Of a stretch of DNA of 64,000 nt, positions 54,162 to 62,632 are shown one piece after another (the stretch's first letter is position 1; the number at the start of each line of letters is the position of its first letter). The stretch is from NCBI RefSeq assembly GCF_039613825.1, contig NZ_CP154826.1, forward strand, positions 3,472,001 to 3,536,000, written 5' to 3'. The notes beneath the pieces are model-generated. The model had not been told where the DNA came from, did not search any database, and saw only the letters and a program-made list of their open reading frames with translations. The translations under genes and the position numbers were made by a program. The DNA comes from Diaminobutyricibacter sp. McL0608. GTDB lineage: Bacteria; Actinomycetota; Actinomycetes; Actinomycetales; Microbacteriaceae.

Positions 54162-54803
54162 TCAGCTGAAATCGACGTGTTGCGTCACCCAGCTGTGCAT
54201 TGCGACCGCGGCCGCAGCCGACGCATTGATCGAGCGCGTGGAGCCGAACTGGCTGATCTCGACCACCGAATCGGATGCGGCGAGTGCAGCATCCGACAGC
54301 CCCGGGCCTTCCTGCCCGAACAGGAGCACGCACTCGCGCGGAAACGCGAACGTCTCGATGATCACCGAACCGGGAACATTGTCGATCGCGACGATCGGGA
54401 GGGCGGATGCGCGCGCCCAGGCCACGAAATCGGCCACGTCGTCGTGGTGGACGACATGCTGGTAGCGGTCGGTGACCATGGCGCCGCGCTTGTTCCAGCG
54501 GCGACGGCCGATGATGTGGACGGTGTCCGCGCCGAACGCATTCGCGCTGCGCACGATCGAGCCGATGTTCATGTCGTGCTGCCAGTTCTCGATCGCGACA
54601 TGGAACGGATGCCGGTGCTCGTCGAGGTCGGCGACGATCGCCTCCATGCGCCAGTACCGGTAGCGGTCGATGACGTTGCGGGTGTCGCCGTGGGCCAGGA
54701 GATCCGGGTCGTAGAACGGCTCGTCCGGCAGGTCGCCCTGCCAGGGACCGACGCCGTGCGTGGTGAGCTCCGCGGTCGGATTGGCTGCGTACTCGGGTTC
54801 CAC
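54162..54803 (-). CDS. SpoU/TrmH-family RNA methyltransferase
   Basis: A 213-residue SPOUT methyltransferase. Motif 1 is NIGSIVRSANAFGADTVHIIG, motif 2 LLFGQEGPGLSDAAL and motif 3 ISQFGSTRSINASAAAAVAM, together forming the knotted SAM site. It lacks an N-terminal L30-like RNA-binding domain, so it resembles TrmH/TrmL more than RlmB. The target nucleotide is not determinable. The GTG is six bases after TAACCT (54810-54815). Confidence 0.9.
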   Translation of the reverse strand: MEPEYAANPTAELTTHGVGPWQGDLPDEPFYDPDLLAHGDTRNVIDRYRYWRMEAIVADLDEHRHPFHVAIENWQHDMNIGSIVRSANAFGADTVHIIGRRRWNKRGAMVTDRYQHVVHHDDVADFVAWARASALPIVAIDNVPGSVIIETFAFPRECVLLFGQEGPGLSDAALAASDSVVEISQFGSTRSINASAAAAVAMHSWVTQHVDFS

Positions 54804-54894
54804 TCGTTCAGGTTACTGGTACCGCATTGGAACCTCCCCGAAACGAAGTGGCATCGTTGTGCACAATAGGCTTGGACCGTCGAAAGGGGTGTGC

Positions 54895-55692
54895 GTGTCG
54901 CGACGCAACGAGATCGAATGCTGGCTGACCGACATGGACGGCGTGCTCGTCCATGAGAACAGCGCGCTGCCCGGCGCCCAGGAACTGATCCAGCAGTGGC
55001 GGGACCAGGGCACCCCCTTCCTCGTGCTCACCAACAACTCGATCTTCACGCCGCGCGACCTCGCAGCGCGGCTCCGTGCATCCGGTCTCGACGTGCCGGA
55101 GGAGGCGATCTGGACCTCCGCGCTCGCCACGGCCGACTTCCTCAAGTCGCAGATGCCGGGCGGCAGCGCGTTCGTGATCGGCGAAGCGGGCATCACGACG
55201 GCCCTGCACGAGGCCGGCTTCATCATGACCGACGTCGACCCCGACTATGTCGTCGTCGGCGAGACCCGCAACTACTCGTTCGAAGCGATCACCAAGGCGA
55301 TCCGGCTGATCGGCAGCGGTGCACGGTTCATCTCGACGAACCCGGACGCCACCGGGCCGAGTGCGGAAGGTCCGCTTCCGGCGACCGGTGCGGTCTCCGC
55401 GCTGATCTCCAAGGCGACGGGGCGCGAACCGTATGTGGTCGGCAAGCCGAACCCGATGATGTTCCGGTCGGCGATGAACCGCATCGGTGCCCACTCGGAG
55501 AACACGGCGATGGTCGGCGACAGGATGGACACCGACATCGTCGCCGGTATCGAAGCGGGGCTGCACACGATCCTGGTGCTGACCGGGATCTCCGACCAGG
55601 CCGAGGTCGACCGCTACCCGTTCCGGCCCGACGAGATCGTCTCGGGCGTCGCCGAGCTCGTCGCGCCCGCCCCCGTCGAGACCGACCTCTAG
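54895..55692 (+). CDS. HAD-IIA phosphatase, NagD-like
   Basis: A 265-residue HAD hydrolase with the C2-type cap. Motif I is DMDGVLVH, motif II VLTNNS, motif III lysine GKPNPMMF, motif IV MVGDRMDTDIVAGIEAG. NagD-like enzymes dephosphorylate sugar or nucleoside monophosphates and phosphoglycolate-type metabolites. The GTG at 54895 has AAAGGGG five bases upstream; a GTG two codons earlier is too close to it. A family-A repeat follows the stop. Confidence 0.92.
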   Translation: MSRRNEIECWLTDMDGVLVHENSALPGAQELIQQWRDQGTPFLVLTNNSIFTPRDLAARLRASGLDVPEEAIWTSALATADFLKSQMPGGSAFVIGEAGITTALHEAGFIMTDVDPDYVVVGETRNYSFEAITKAIRLIGSGARFISTNPDATGPSAEGPLPATGAVSALISKATGREPYVVGKPNPMMFRSAMNRIGAHSENTAMVGDRMDTDIVAGIEAGLHTILVLTGISDQAEVDRYPFRPDEIVSGVAELVAPAPVETDL

Positions 55693-55715
55693 CGCGAGCG
55701 CGGGGCGCTGGACGC

Positions 55716-55772
55716 CGAGCACAGGGTTATTCCCGTTATGCAACGCGAATAACAGGAACAACCCTGTTCTCG
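55716..55772. repeat. 57-bp palindromic element, family A, copy 5 (variant)
   Basis: CGAGCACAGGGTT at the left and AACCCTGTTCTCG at the right, with an internal GTTATTC/GAATAAC dyad; 57 bp. The inner arm differs from other family-A copies but symmetry is kept, suggesting compensatory change. Confidence 0.75.
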
Positions 55773-55812
55773 ACGAGTGTCAGTGCGTGGGGGCGAGCGC
55801 GAGGCGCGCGGA

Positions 55813-58347
55813 TCAGCCCTGGGGGCCGGGGCCGGCGACCGAGCCGGTGATGGGACCGCCGCCCGAACGGCTCGCGAAGCAGTAGTACGACCGCAGGCCC
55901 TGCTGCCACTGCTGTGCGGTGACCGGGTAGGTGCCCTGGAGCTGAAGATCCGGGTACGCACTCGCGGCCTGCAGGTTGACCACGCCCGGCTTCGTGCAGA
56001 GCACGTTGATCTGGTTCGCGAGGACGGTGGCGCCCGGGTACGGGGCCGCCGGATCGGCGGAGAACAGGTTCGTGTAGACCATCTGGCCGGTGTGCGCAGT
56101 GCCGCAGTCGACGACGACGAACGTCTCCGCCCACGGCGTCGTGAACGGCTGGATGCACTCCCCGCCGCCGAGAGTCGACCACGCGTGCTCGCCGGCGGGC
56201 TGGGCTGCTGCCGGCTTCGGAATGACGGTGGGCTTCGCGCTCGGCTTCGGAGTGGCCTTCGCCGTGGTCGACGCGCTCGGCGTCGGCGACGGTGTCGTGG
56301 CCGCGAACATGCTCGGCAGTCGCGTCCCGAACACGAACAGCACGATCAGGATGAGCAGGGCCAGCAGGCCGCCGGCCACCCAGAACAGGATGCGGTTGGT
56401 GCGATGCGGAGTCCCCGGTCCAGTGCCGTCGCCGGACGCTTCGCCGCGTGAACGGCGTGACGTCGGAAGGACCTCGTCGGGACCGGCGGCTGCGGCAGCT
56501 GCCGCGGCGGATGCGGGCGCCATCGCTGCCGTCGGTTCGGATGCCTCGGCCAGGCTCTCGGCGTCGAGCGCCTGGGTAGCGGGCGACGGGACGCCACCCA
56601 TGAGGATGGTGGCCTGCTCGACAGCCGGCTCCTCCTCATCGGAGAGCGCTGCCTCGAGTGCCGCAGCGTCCATGAGAACAGTGGAGGTGTCGGCCGCGGC
56701 AGCTCGCGCCTCCGCCTCGTCATACGGGGCGGCGGCGAGGTCGTCGATCCCTTCGTCGTCGTCGTCCTCACGCGAGGCGCCGGCGGCTGCAGCGGCCGCG
56801 CCGGCTGCGGCGCCAGCCGCAGCGAGCGGCGGGAGGGCGTCGGATGCGCGGGCGGGCGGGATGGCGCCCGTTGCACCGACCGGCGGGGGCGGAACCACGC
56901 CCGGGACAGTGGGGAAGCGGGGCCCCTCGACGGGCGGCGCTGCCGGGGACGCGACGGGAGGACCGACCGGAGGCACGACGGGCGGGGCAGCTGGCGCGTC
57001 CGGCTCCGAGAACACCGGCGGGACGAGCGGGGCTACCGGCGCATCCGGTTCCGAGAACGCCGGCGGGACGAGCGGCGCCGGCTCGAAGAACCCCGGGGCG
57101 ACGGGTGGCTCAGCGGCGGACTCCGAAGCAGACCCGGACTCCGAGGGAGGCCCGGGCTCGGGCTCTCCCTCGTCGAACATGCCGAGGAGTGCGGCGAGAC
57201 CGAGGCCGTCGTCCGTGCCCCCGTCGCCTTCGTCGGACGCGGACGCCGTCTCCTCGGCGGGAGCACCGGTCTGCGCGTCTGGCATCGGGGTGGTGCCCGC
57301 GGGCGGTTCGGGCAGGACGACCGGAGCACCGAAAGCAGGCGGCACAAGCGGTGCAGGCGACCACGGTTCCGGAGCCGCGGGCTCGGCGGCTTCTTGCGCA
57401 GGCTCGTTCGCCTCAGGCACGGCAGGCTGCACGGTGGGCGGCACGAGGGGAGCGGGCGTCCACGGAAGGGCCGTATCCGGGGCGACCGATCGCGGCACCG
57501 CGGGCTCCTCAGCGGGCGGTTGCGACGCGTCTGGTTCGGGCTCCGGTGCTGCTGCAAGCGGCACTTCGAACACGGGCGGCTGGAACGCCACGGTCGGCGG
57601 CGTCACCTCATCGGATTCAGGTTCCGCACCCGGAACGAACGGCGCAGGAGTGATCGGCGCAGGAGTGATCGGCGCTGTCGGGCCAGAAGCCTCCAGCGCA
57701 TCGGACTCGGAAGATCCGGCAACGTCGTCCGCCGACCCGGCGGGCGAGGAGGGCTGCTCCGACCCGGCAGCCGACTCCACGAGCGGGTCGCCTCCGACTC
57801 CGGGCTTCAGTCCCCAGACGAACGGCGCGCCAGGCTCGAAGATCGGGCCGGTCTGCAGCTTCGGCTCGCCCGGGGCGACAGGCTCCGGAGGCTCAGCAGC
57901 GGTGACAGGGACGTCGAGGATGCTCCAGGGGCCGGTCGTCTCATCGGCGGCGGGCTCCGGGGCGGGCGGCACCAACGGGGCGGTCACGTCGGGGAACTGC
58001 GGGTCGAACGACGGAATCGCCGGCTCGACGATCGGAGGCTGCGCGATCGGAGGCACGGGTGGCGGGGATGCGGGGCCGGGAGGCACGACCGGCTCGGTCG
58101 GGCTCGCACCGGTATCGGCGGCCTCGGGTTCTCGAGCCCGGCGCCGGCCCCCGCTCAGTTGGTGGTAGAACCAATCGGAGCTCCCGAACTCGGGTTCGCC
58201 TGCTTCAGGAGCATCCGCTGCAGGCGCATCCGCTTCCGGCCCATCCGACCCAGACGCATCCGACCCGGGCGCATCCGACCCGCCATGGCCAGCGGTGCCG
58301 CCGGCGTCTGGATCGTCGGCGCCGTCCCGGTCGCGCGGGTCGACCAC
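55813..58347 (-). CDS. Septum-formation-domain membrane protein with a very long disordered N-terminus
   Basis: An 844-residue protein. Residues 1 to about 640 are low-complexity Pro/Ala/Glu/Asp with repeated VPPxFSEPDAP units and one odd aromatic island (SSDWFYHQLSGGRRRA, about 55-70). A basic stretch (TSRRSRG...HRTNR) precedes one membrane helix (about 655-680). The outside C-terminal part (ECIQPFTTPWAETFVVVDCGTAHTGQMVY...YYCFAS) is the septum-formation family domain with conserved cysteines. The GTG overlaps the pyrE stop by one base, so they are coupled. The DNA contains in-frame tandem repeats near 57000-57080 and 57640-57680. The role is probably at the cell envelope or division site. 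Confidence 0.8.
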   Translation of the reverse strand: MVDPRDRDGADDPDAGGTAGHGGSDAPGSDASGSDGPEADAPAADAPEAGEPEFGSSDWFYHQLSGGRRRAREPEAADTGASPTEPVVPPGPASPPPVPPIAQPPIVEPAIPSFDPQFPDVTAPLVPPAPEPAADETTGPWSILDVPVTAAEPPEPVAPGEPKLQTGPIFEPGAPFVWGLKPGVGGDPLVESAAGSEQPSSPAGSADDVAGSSESDALEASGPTAPITPAPITPAPFVPGAEPESDEVTPPTVAFQPPVFEVPLAAAPEPEPDASQPPAEEPAVPRSVAPDTALPWTPAPLVPPTVQPAVPEANEPAQEAAEPAAPEPWSPAPLVPPAFGAPVVLPEPPAGTTPMPDAQTGAPAEETASASDEGDGGTDDGLGLAALLGMFDEGEPEPGPPSESGSASESAAEPPVAPGFFEPAPLVPPAFSEPDAPVAPLVPPVFSEPDAPAAPPVVPPVGPPVASPAAPPVEGPRFPTVPGVVPPPPVGATGAIPPARASDALPPLAAAGAAAGAAAAAAGASREDDDDEGIDDLAAAPYDEAEARAAAADTSTVLMDAAALEAALSDEEEPAVEQATILMGGVPSPATQALDAESLAEASEPTAAMAPASAAAAAAAAGPDEVLPTSRRSRGEASGDGTGPGTPHRTNRILFWVAGGLLALLILIVLFVFGTRLPSMFAATTPSPTPSASTTAKATPKPSAKPTVIPKPAAAQPAGEHAWSTLGGGECIQPFTTPWAETFVVVDCGTAHTGQMVYTNLFSADPAAPYPGATVLANQINVLCTKPGVVNLQAASAYPDLQLQGTYPVTAQQWQQGLRSYYCFASRSGGGPITGSVAGPGPQG

Positions 58348-58895
58348 TATTCGAGCCCCAGGTCGGCGAGGCCGATGGCCGCGAAGTAGGGGTAGCCGGC
58401 CGACTCGATGACCTCGCGTGCGCCCGTGTTGCGGTCGACGACGACGGCCACACCGGCGATGACCGCGCCGACCTTCTCGAGCGCTTCGATCGCTTTGAGG
58501 GGCGACCCGCCGGTGGTCGACGTGTCCTCGAGGACGACCACGCGCTTGCCCGCGAGGTCGGGCCCCTCGACCTGCTTGCCGCGGCCGTGGTCCTTCGGCT
58601 CCTTGCGAACGACGAAGGCGTCATAGGCCAGTCCGCGCGCTGCTCCCTGGTGCAGGATCGCCGCGGCGACCGGGTCAGCGCCCATCGTCATCCCTCCGAC
58701 GGCGGAGACATCGGGGATCTCTGCGATCAGGTCGATCATCACCTGTCCGATGAGAGGCGCCACGCGGTGGTCAAGGCTCACCTTGCGCAGGTCGACGTAA
58801 TAGGTCGCCTTCTTGCCGCTGGTGAGCGTGAAGTCGCCATGGAACACGGCGTCGGCCGAGATGTAGTCGATGAGCTGCTGTCGTGGGTCGGTCAC
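58347..58895 (-). CDS. pyrE: Orotate phosphoribosyltransferase
   Basis: A 182-residue pyrimidine-synthesis enzyme (orotate + PRPP to OMP). RVVVLEDTSTTGGSPLKAIEAL is the PRPP-binding motif, with TLTSGKKATYYVDLRKVSLD near the start and the flexible catalytic loop around VVRKEPKDHGRGKQ. The GTG lies six bases after TAGAAT (58902-58907). It is co-transcribed with the septum-formation gene, an unrelated partner. Confidence 0.96.
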   Translation of the reverse strand: MTDPRQQLIDYISADAVFHGDFTLTSGKKATYYVDLRKVSLDHRVAPLIGQVMIDLIAEIPDVSAVGGMTMGADPVAAAILHQGAARGLAYDAFVVRKEPKDHGRGKQVEGPDLAGKRVVVLEDTSTTGGSPLKAIEALEKVGAVIAGVAVVVDRNTGAREVIESAGYPYFAAIGLADLGLE

Positions 58896-58937
58896 GTCCC
58901 GATTCTAGAGGTCGGGGGTAATCGATAGCATCGGGTC

Positions 58938-59783
58938 ATGCGCGTCGCTACCTGGAATGTGAACTCGATCCGTGCACGTTTTGTGCGCACCGTTGACTGG
59001 CTGGTGCGGGAGGACATCGATGTCCTCGCCCTGCAGGAGATCAAATGCAAGCCCGAGCAGTTCCCCGTCGAGGCCTTCGAAGACGCCGGGTACGAGCTCG
59101 TGATCGAGGGCCACAACCAGTGGAACGGTGTCGCTTTCGCCAGTCGCCTGCCGATGGAAGACGTCGAGGTCGGCTTCCCCGACATGCCCGGTTTCTCCAA
59201 AGGCGAGGAGGGTCCTGACCTCCCCCGCGAAGCCCGTGCGCTCGGCGTGACCGTGGAGGGCATCCGCCTGTGGAGTCTGTACGTGCCGAACGGCCGCGCA
59301 CTCGACGACCCGCACTACGAATACAAGCTGGACTGGCTCGCGACCCTTGCCGCCGACACCCAGCGCTGGCTGGCCGAGAAGCCCGACCAGCCGCTGGCGC
59401 TGATGGGCGACTGGAACATCGCTCCGTTTGATTCCGACAACGGCGACCCGAGCGTCATCCCGGGCGTCTCCACCCATGTCTCCCCACCCGAACGCAGCGC
59501 GTTCAACACGTTCGAGACGATCGGGCTGACGGATGTGGTCCGCCCCCTCGTCCCCGAGGGATTCACCTACTGGGACTACAAGCAGCTCCGCTTCCCCCGC
59601 AATGAGGGACTCCGCATCGACTTCATCATGGGCTCGAAGCCGTTCGCCGACCTCGTGAGCGGGGCGAGCATCCACCGCAACGAACGCAAGGGGCAGGCGC
59701 CGAGCGACCACGTTCCGGTCGTCGTCGACCTCGACCTCGCGCCGCAGGAAGACGACGACGACCGTCCCATGATCTTCGGCTGA
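58938..59783 (+). CDS. xthA: Exodeoxyribonuclease III
   Basis: A 281-residue AP endonuclease/3'-exonuclease of the EEP superfamily: ATWNVNSIRAR, LALQEIKCKPEQFP (Glu34), LYVPNGRALDD, LMGDWNIAP and SDHVPVVVDL are the metal and catalytic motifs in order. It acts in base-excision repair. The ATG follows TAGCAT (58926-58931) by six bases. It is divergent from pyrE across 42 bases. Confidence 0.95.
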   Translation: MRVATWNVNSIRARFVRTVDWLVREDIDVLALQEIKCKPEQFPVEAFEDAGYELVIEGHNQWNGVAFASRLPMEDVEVGFPDMPGFSKGEEGPDLPREARALGVTVEGIRLWSLYVPNGRALDDPHYEYKLDWLATLAADTQRWLAEKPDQPLALMGDWNIAPFDSDNGDPSVIPGVSTHVSPPERSAFNTFETIGLTDVVRPLVPEGFTYWDYKQLRFPRNEGLRIDFIMGSKPFADLVSGASIHRNERKGQAPSDHVPVVVDLDLAPQEDDDDRPMIFG

Positions 59784-59816
59784 CATCGGATGCGCCGCTC
59801 TCGCTAGGCTCGAAGC

Positions 59817-60632
59817 ATGCCGACACTCGAGGTCCCGGGCGCATCCCTGTACTACGAGACGGCCGGGCACATCTCGTCGCCGGCCGTGCTGCTCATCCAT
59901 GCCGGTGTCGCAACCCTGCGCATGTGGGATCCGCTCGTGGATCGTCTCGCCGACGACCACTTCGTCGTGAGCTTCGACACCCGCGGGTTCGGCCGGACGA
60001 CCACCGAGAACGTCGAGTTCTCGGACCGGCAGGACGCTCGTGACCTCCTCGATCACCTGGGTGTCACGCAGGCGCTCGTGATCGGATGCTCGCGCGGCGG
60101 CCGCATCGCCATCGATCTCACGCTGGAGAGCCCCGAGCGGGTGACCGGGCTGGTGACGATCGGATCGGGGCCGAGCGGATTCCCCGAGACCGAGCTCACG
60201 GACACGGAAGACGCACTCTTCGACCGGTGCGACGATGCGTACAAGGCCGGCGACTGGCATCTGCTCTCGCGGCTCAACGTCGAACTGTGGACGATCGGCC
60301 CGACCCGCAACAACGACGACCTGGACCCACGGTTCGTCGAGCTCGCCTACGAGCTGGACCTGCCGAACGTCGAACATGCGCGTGAGGCGCCGATCGCGAT
60401 TCCGCTCGATCCGCCCGCATTCGACCGGGTCGTCGACATCGAGGTGCCGGCGCTGGTGACGGTCGGCGAGTTCGACCTGTCGGAGGCGCTGGCGCAGCAG
60501 GCGTACCTGCTCGACAGCATCCCCACGGCCGACGGTTACATCTTCAGCGACACAGCGCACCTGCCGAGTGTCGAGCATCCGGACGAGTTCGCCGACGTCC
60601 TCCGCGGCTGGATGGTCCGCAACGGCCTCTAG
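59817..60632 (+). CDS. Alpha/beta-hydrolase
   Basis: A 271-residue alpha/beta-hydrolase. The nucleophile elbow is IGCSRGGRIAID (Ser92), the oxyanion region LLIHAGVATLRMWDPL, DTRGFGRT follows, and the C-terminal His is in SDTAHLPSVEHPDEF. No signal peptide. The ATG is six bases after TAGGCT (59805-59810). Esterase, lactonase or C-C hydrolase are all possible. Confidence 0.88.
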   Translation: MPTLEVPGASLYYETAGHISSPAVLLIHAGVATLRMWDPLVDRLADDHFVVSFDTRGFGRTTTENVEFSDRQDARDLLDHLGVTQALVIGCSRGGRIAIDLTLESPERVTGLVTIGSGPSGFPETELTDTEDALFDRCDDAYKAGDWHLLSRLNVELWTIGPTRNNDDLDPRFVELAYELDLPNVEHAREAPIAIPLDPPAFDRVVDIEVPALVTVGEFDLSEALAQQAYLLDSIPTADGYIFSDTAHLPSVEHPDEFADVLRGWMVRNGL

Positions 60633-60647
60633 GCCGCCGGCGTTACG

Positions 60648-60704
60648 CGAGCACAGGAAAACGCAGCTGATCGCGACGGATTAGGGTGCCTTTTCCTGTG
60701 CTCG
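60648..60704. repeat. 57-bp palindromic element, family A, copy 6
   Basis: CGAGCACAGGAAAA at the left and its exact complement TTTTCCTGTGCTCG at the right; 57 bp. It lies between convergent genes, 16 bp after the hydrolase stop. Confidence 0.9.
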
Positions 60705-60711
60705 CGGACTC

Positions 60712-60752
60712 GGGAGGGGGCTCGGGGGGCTCGGGAGGGGGCTGGGGAGGGG
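60712..60752 (+). other. G-quadruplex-type G-run cluster
   Basis: Seven runs of three or more G in 41 bases (GGGAGGGGG, GGGGGG, GGGAGGGGG, GGGGAGGGG separated by CTC or CT). It lies on the plus strand just outside the stop codon of the minus-strand SDR gene and next to a family-A palindrome. Confidence 0.7.
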
Positions 60753-60754
60753 CT

Positions 60755-61651
60755 CTAGCTGCGGCCGGTGAAACCGTCCATGGTGGTGTAGACGCCGAAG
60801 ACCCGGTCGGCCACCGCATCCCAGGCGCGGGTCGGCAGGACGCCCTTCATCGCTTTGGCGAGCCCCACCGTCCACGGGAGCATCAGCATCGGCCGGCCCG
60901 CGAGCATCGCCCGCCAGACCCGTTCGACCACGTAGGCGGGGTCCATCACCGGGGTCATCAGCGGACCGCGCGCGCCCTCGAACATCCCGGTCGAGATGTA
61001 GCTCGGCGCGACCGTCGTCACCTTGACGTGGCCGAATCCCTGCTGCTTCAGTTCGAGCCGGAGCGAGTCGCTCCACCCGATCACCGCCCATTTCGAGGCG
61101 GCGTACACGCTCATGCGCGGGTTCGCGACGGTGCCGGCCGCCGACGCGATGTTCACGATGCGCGCCTCGCGGAGGCTCTCGATCATCCCGGGAAGGAACT
61201 CCCGCGTGATGTACATCGGAGCGAGGGCGTTCACCTGCATCGTCGGGCGGGTGTCGTCGCCGTTGTCGTGCTCCCAGAAGTATTTGCCGCGCACGATCCC
61301 TGCGTTGTTGATGAGCACGTCGATGGTGCCGACCTCTTTGCGCACGGCCTGGGCGTTCTGGGCGATCGCGCCGAGCTCGCCGACGTCGACGAGATACGGA
61401 TGGACGCTCGTGACCGGCCGGCCCGCAGCGGAACTCGGCGAGCGCAGCGGCGCGCCCCACGGAGCCTCATCGCGGTCGGCGATGACGATGGCTCGCAGGT
61501 CGGTGGCGAGACGGTCGAGGGCATCGGCATCCTTGTCCCAGAGCACCACGGCGCGTGCGCCCTCGCGCACGGCCCGTTCGGCGTACAGCCGGCCCATGCC
61601 GGAGGCAGCGCCGGTGATGAGGATTCGGGCGCCCCGCACCGTTCTGGTCAT
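60755..61651 (-). CDS. SDR-family oxidoreductase
   Basis: A 298-residue classical/extended-insert SDR: ILITGAASGMGRLYAERAV, VLWDKDADALDRL (Asp after the second strand, which often means NAD), LINNAGIVRGKYFWEH, NIASAAGTVAN and YAASKWAVIGWSD. The C-terminus (VERVWRAMLAGRPMLMLPWTVGLAKAM) resembles membrane-associated retinol/fatty-acyl SDRs. AGGAGG sits next to the ATG at 61651. The substrate is unknown. Confidence 0.9.
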   Translation of the reverse strand: MTRTVRGARILITGAASGMGRLYAERAVREGARAVVLWDKDADALDRLATDLRAIVIADRDEAPWGAPLRSPSSAAGRPVTSVHPYLVDVGELGAIAQNAQAVRKEVGTIDVLINNAGIVRGKYFWEHDNGDDTRPTMQVNALAPMYITREFLPGMIESLREARIVNIASAAGTVANPRMSVYAASKWAVIGWSDSLRLELKQQGFGHVKVTTVAPSYISTGMFEGARGPLMTPVMDPAYVVERVWRAMLAGRPMLMLPWTVGLAKAMKGVLPTRAWDAVADRVFGVYTTMDGFTGRS

Positions 61652-61727
61652 CCTCCTATTGTGATGCCTCGGCGCGCATCGCCCTGAGAGTGGCCCGAGA
61701 GGCCGGCCTGCGGCGAGCGCTCCGGGG

Positions 61728-62459
61728 TCAGCGGGCGGCGCGGTACGCGGCCCGCTCGGCAGAGGTGAGGTGTTCGGTGGCGTAGCTGAGCATGGTGCGC
61801 GGCATGGCCGCGGCATGCTCGTCGAGGAACCCGCGGAGGATGCCGGGGGCGACGCGCTTGCCGATCTCGCGCAGCATCCAGCCGATCGCCTTCTGCATGA
61901 GGTCCTCGCGGTCGTCGAGCAGGTCCTCGGCCAGTTCGAGGGTCGTGGAGGGGTCGCCGCGCTTGATGAACGCGAACGTCGACAGCACGGCCACCCGCCG
62001 CTCCCAAAGAATCTCGCTCGCGGCGAGCTCGAAGAGCAGGTCGCGCGGATGGTCGACCAGGTACTCGCCCAGCACGAACTCGGCAGATCCGTCGACGAGG
62101 TCCCAGTTGTTGACGCGGCCGCGACGGACCGCATCCACGTAGAAGTCCACGAGTCGCACCCGCTGCTCCTCGTCGCGGGTGCGCGGGCTGCTCGCGCGCT
62201 CGAAGAGCCGGTTCAGGATGATCAGGCCGGCCAGCCGGTGTTCGTGGACTCCGCTGTCGAGCAGCACCCCGATCTCGGGGAGCGACAGGTCGGCGAAACG
62301 CTTCGCGACCGCGCGCGTCGCAGGCACCCGCACCCCGATGAACACGTCGCCTTCGCCATACTGCCCGGGTCCCGTCTTGAAGAAGCGCTGCAGGAAGACC
62401 GCGTCGTCGGCGTCGGAGACCGCGGCCAGCGCATCCATCACCTCTGCCGCTGTGGCCAT
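61728..62459 (-). CDS. DNA alkylation repair protein, AlkD-like
   Basis: A 243-residue HEAT-repeat protein of the AlkC/AlkD family: FFKTGPGQYGEGDVFIGVRVPATRAVAKRF is the signature start, and RRGRVNNWDLVDGSAEFVLGEYL and LMQKAIGWMLREIGKR provide the conserved Trp, Asp and Arg near the DNA-binding cleft. It is a glycosylase for bulky or cationic alkylated bases. The ATG is six bases after TAGGCT (62466-62471). It is divergent from the DUF6421 gene. Confidence 0.93.
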   Translation of the reverse strand: MATAAEVMDALAAVSDADDAVFLQRFFKTGPGQYGEGDVFIGVRVPATRAVAKRFADLSLPEIGVLLDSGVHEHRLAGLIILNRLFERASSPRTRDEEQRVRLVDFYVDAVRRGRVNNWDLVDGSAEFVLGEYLVDHPRDLLFELAASEILWERRVAVLSTFAFIKRGDPSTTLELAEDLLDDREDLMQKAIGWMLREIGKRVAPGILRGFLDEHAAAMPRTMLSYATEHLTSAERAAYRAAR

Positions 62460-62632
62460 GCGTCGAGCCTACCGGCGCGGCGGAAACGTGCGCGAGAGCC
62501 GTCAGTGGCGCAACTTATCGCCAAGGTGGTCAAGAAAACGCTCAACCTGCGCGGCTAGGCTCGAAACGGATGCGCACAGAAGCATCCGAAATCGCCGCGC
62601 CCGCGGCTCGACCACGCGACGGGAGGTTCGCC

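Noticed and set aside
56090-58168. A 692-codon plus-strand Ser/Gly/Ala frame
   Set aside because: Antisense to the repetitive Pro/Ala-rich septum-formation gene; its composition mirrors that repeat.
62505-62558. A 17-residue cationic peptide frame (MAQLIAKVVKKTLNLRG)
   Set aside because: Amphipathic-looking, but it has no ribosome-binding site and overlaps the likely -10 TAGGCT of the DUF6421 gene; chance is more likely.
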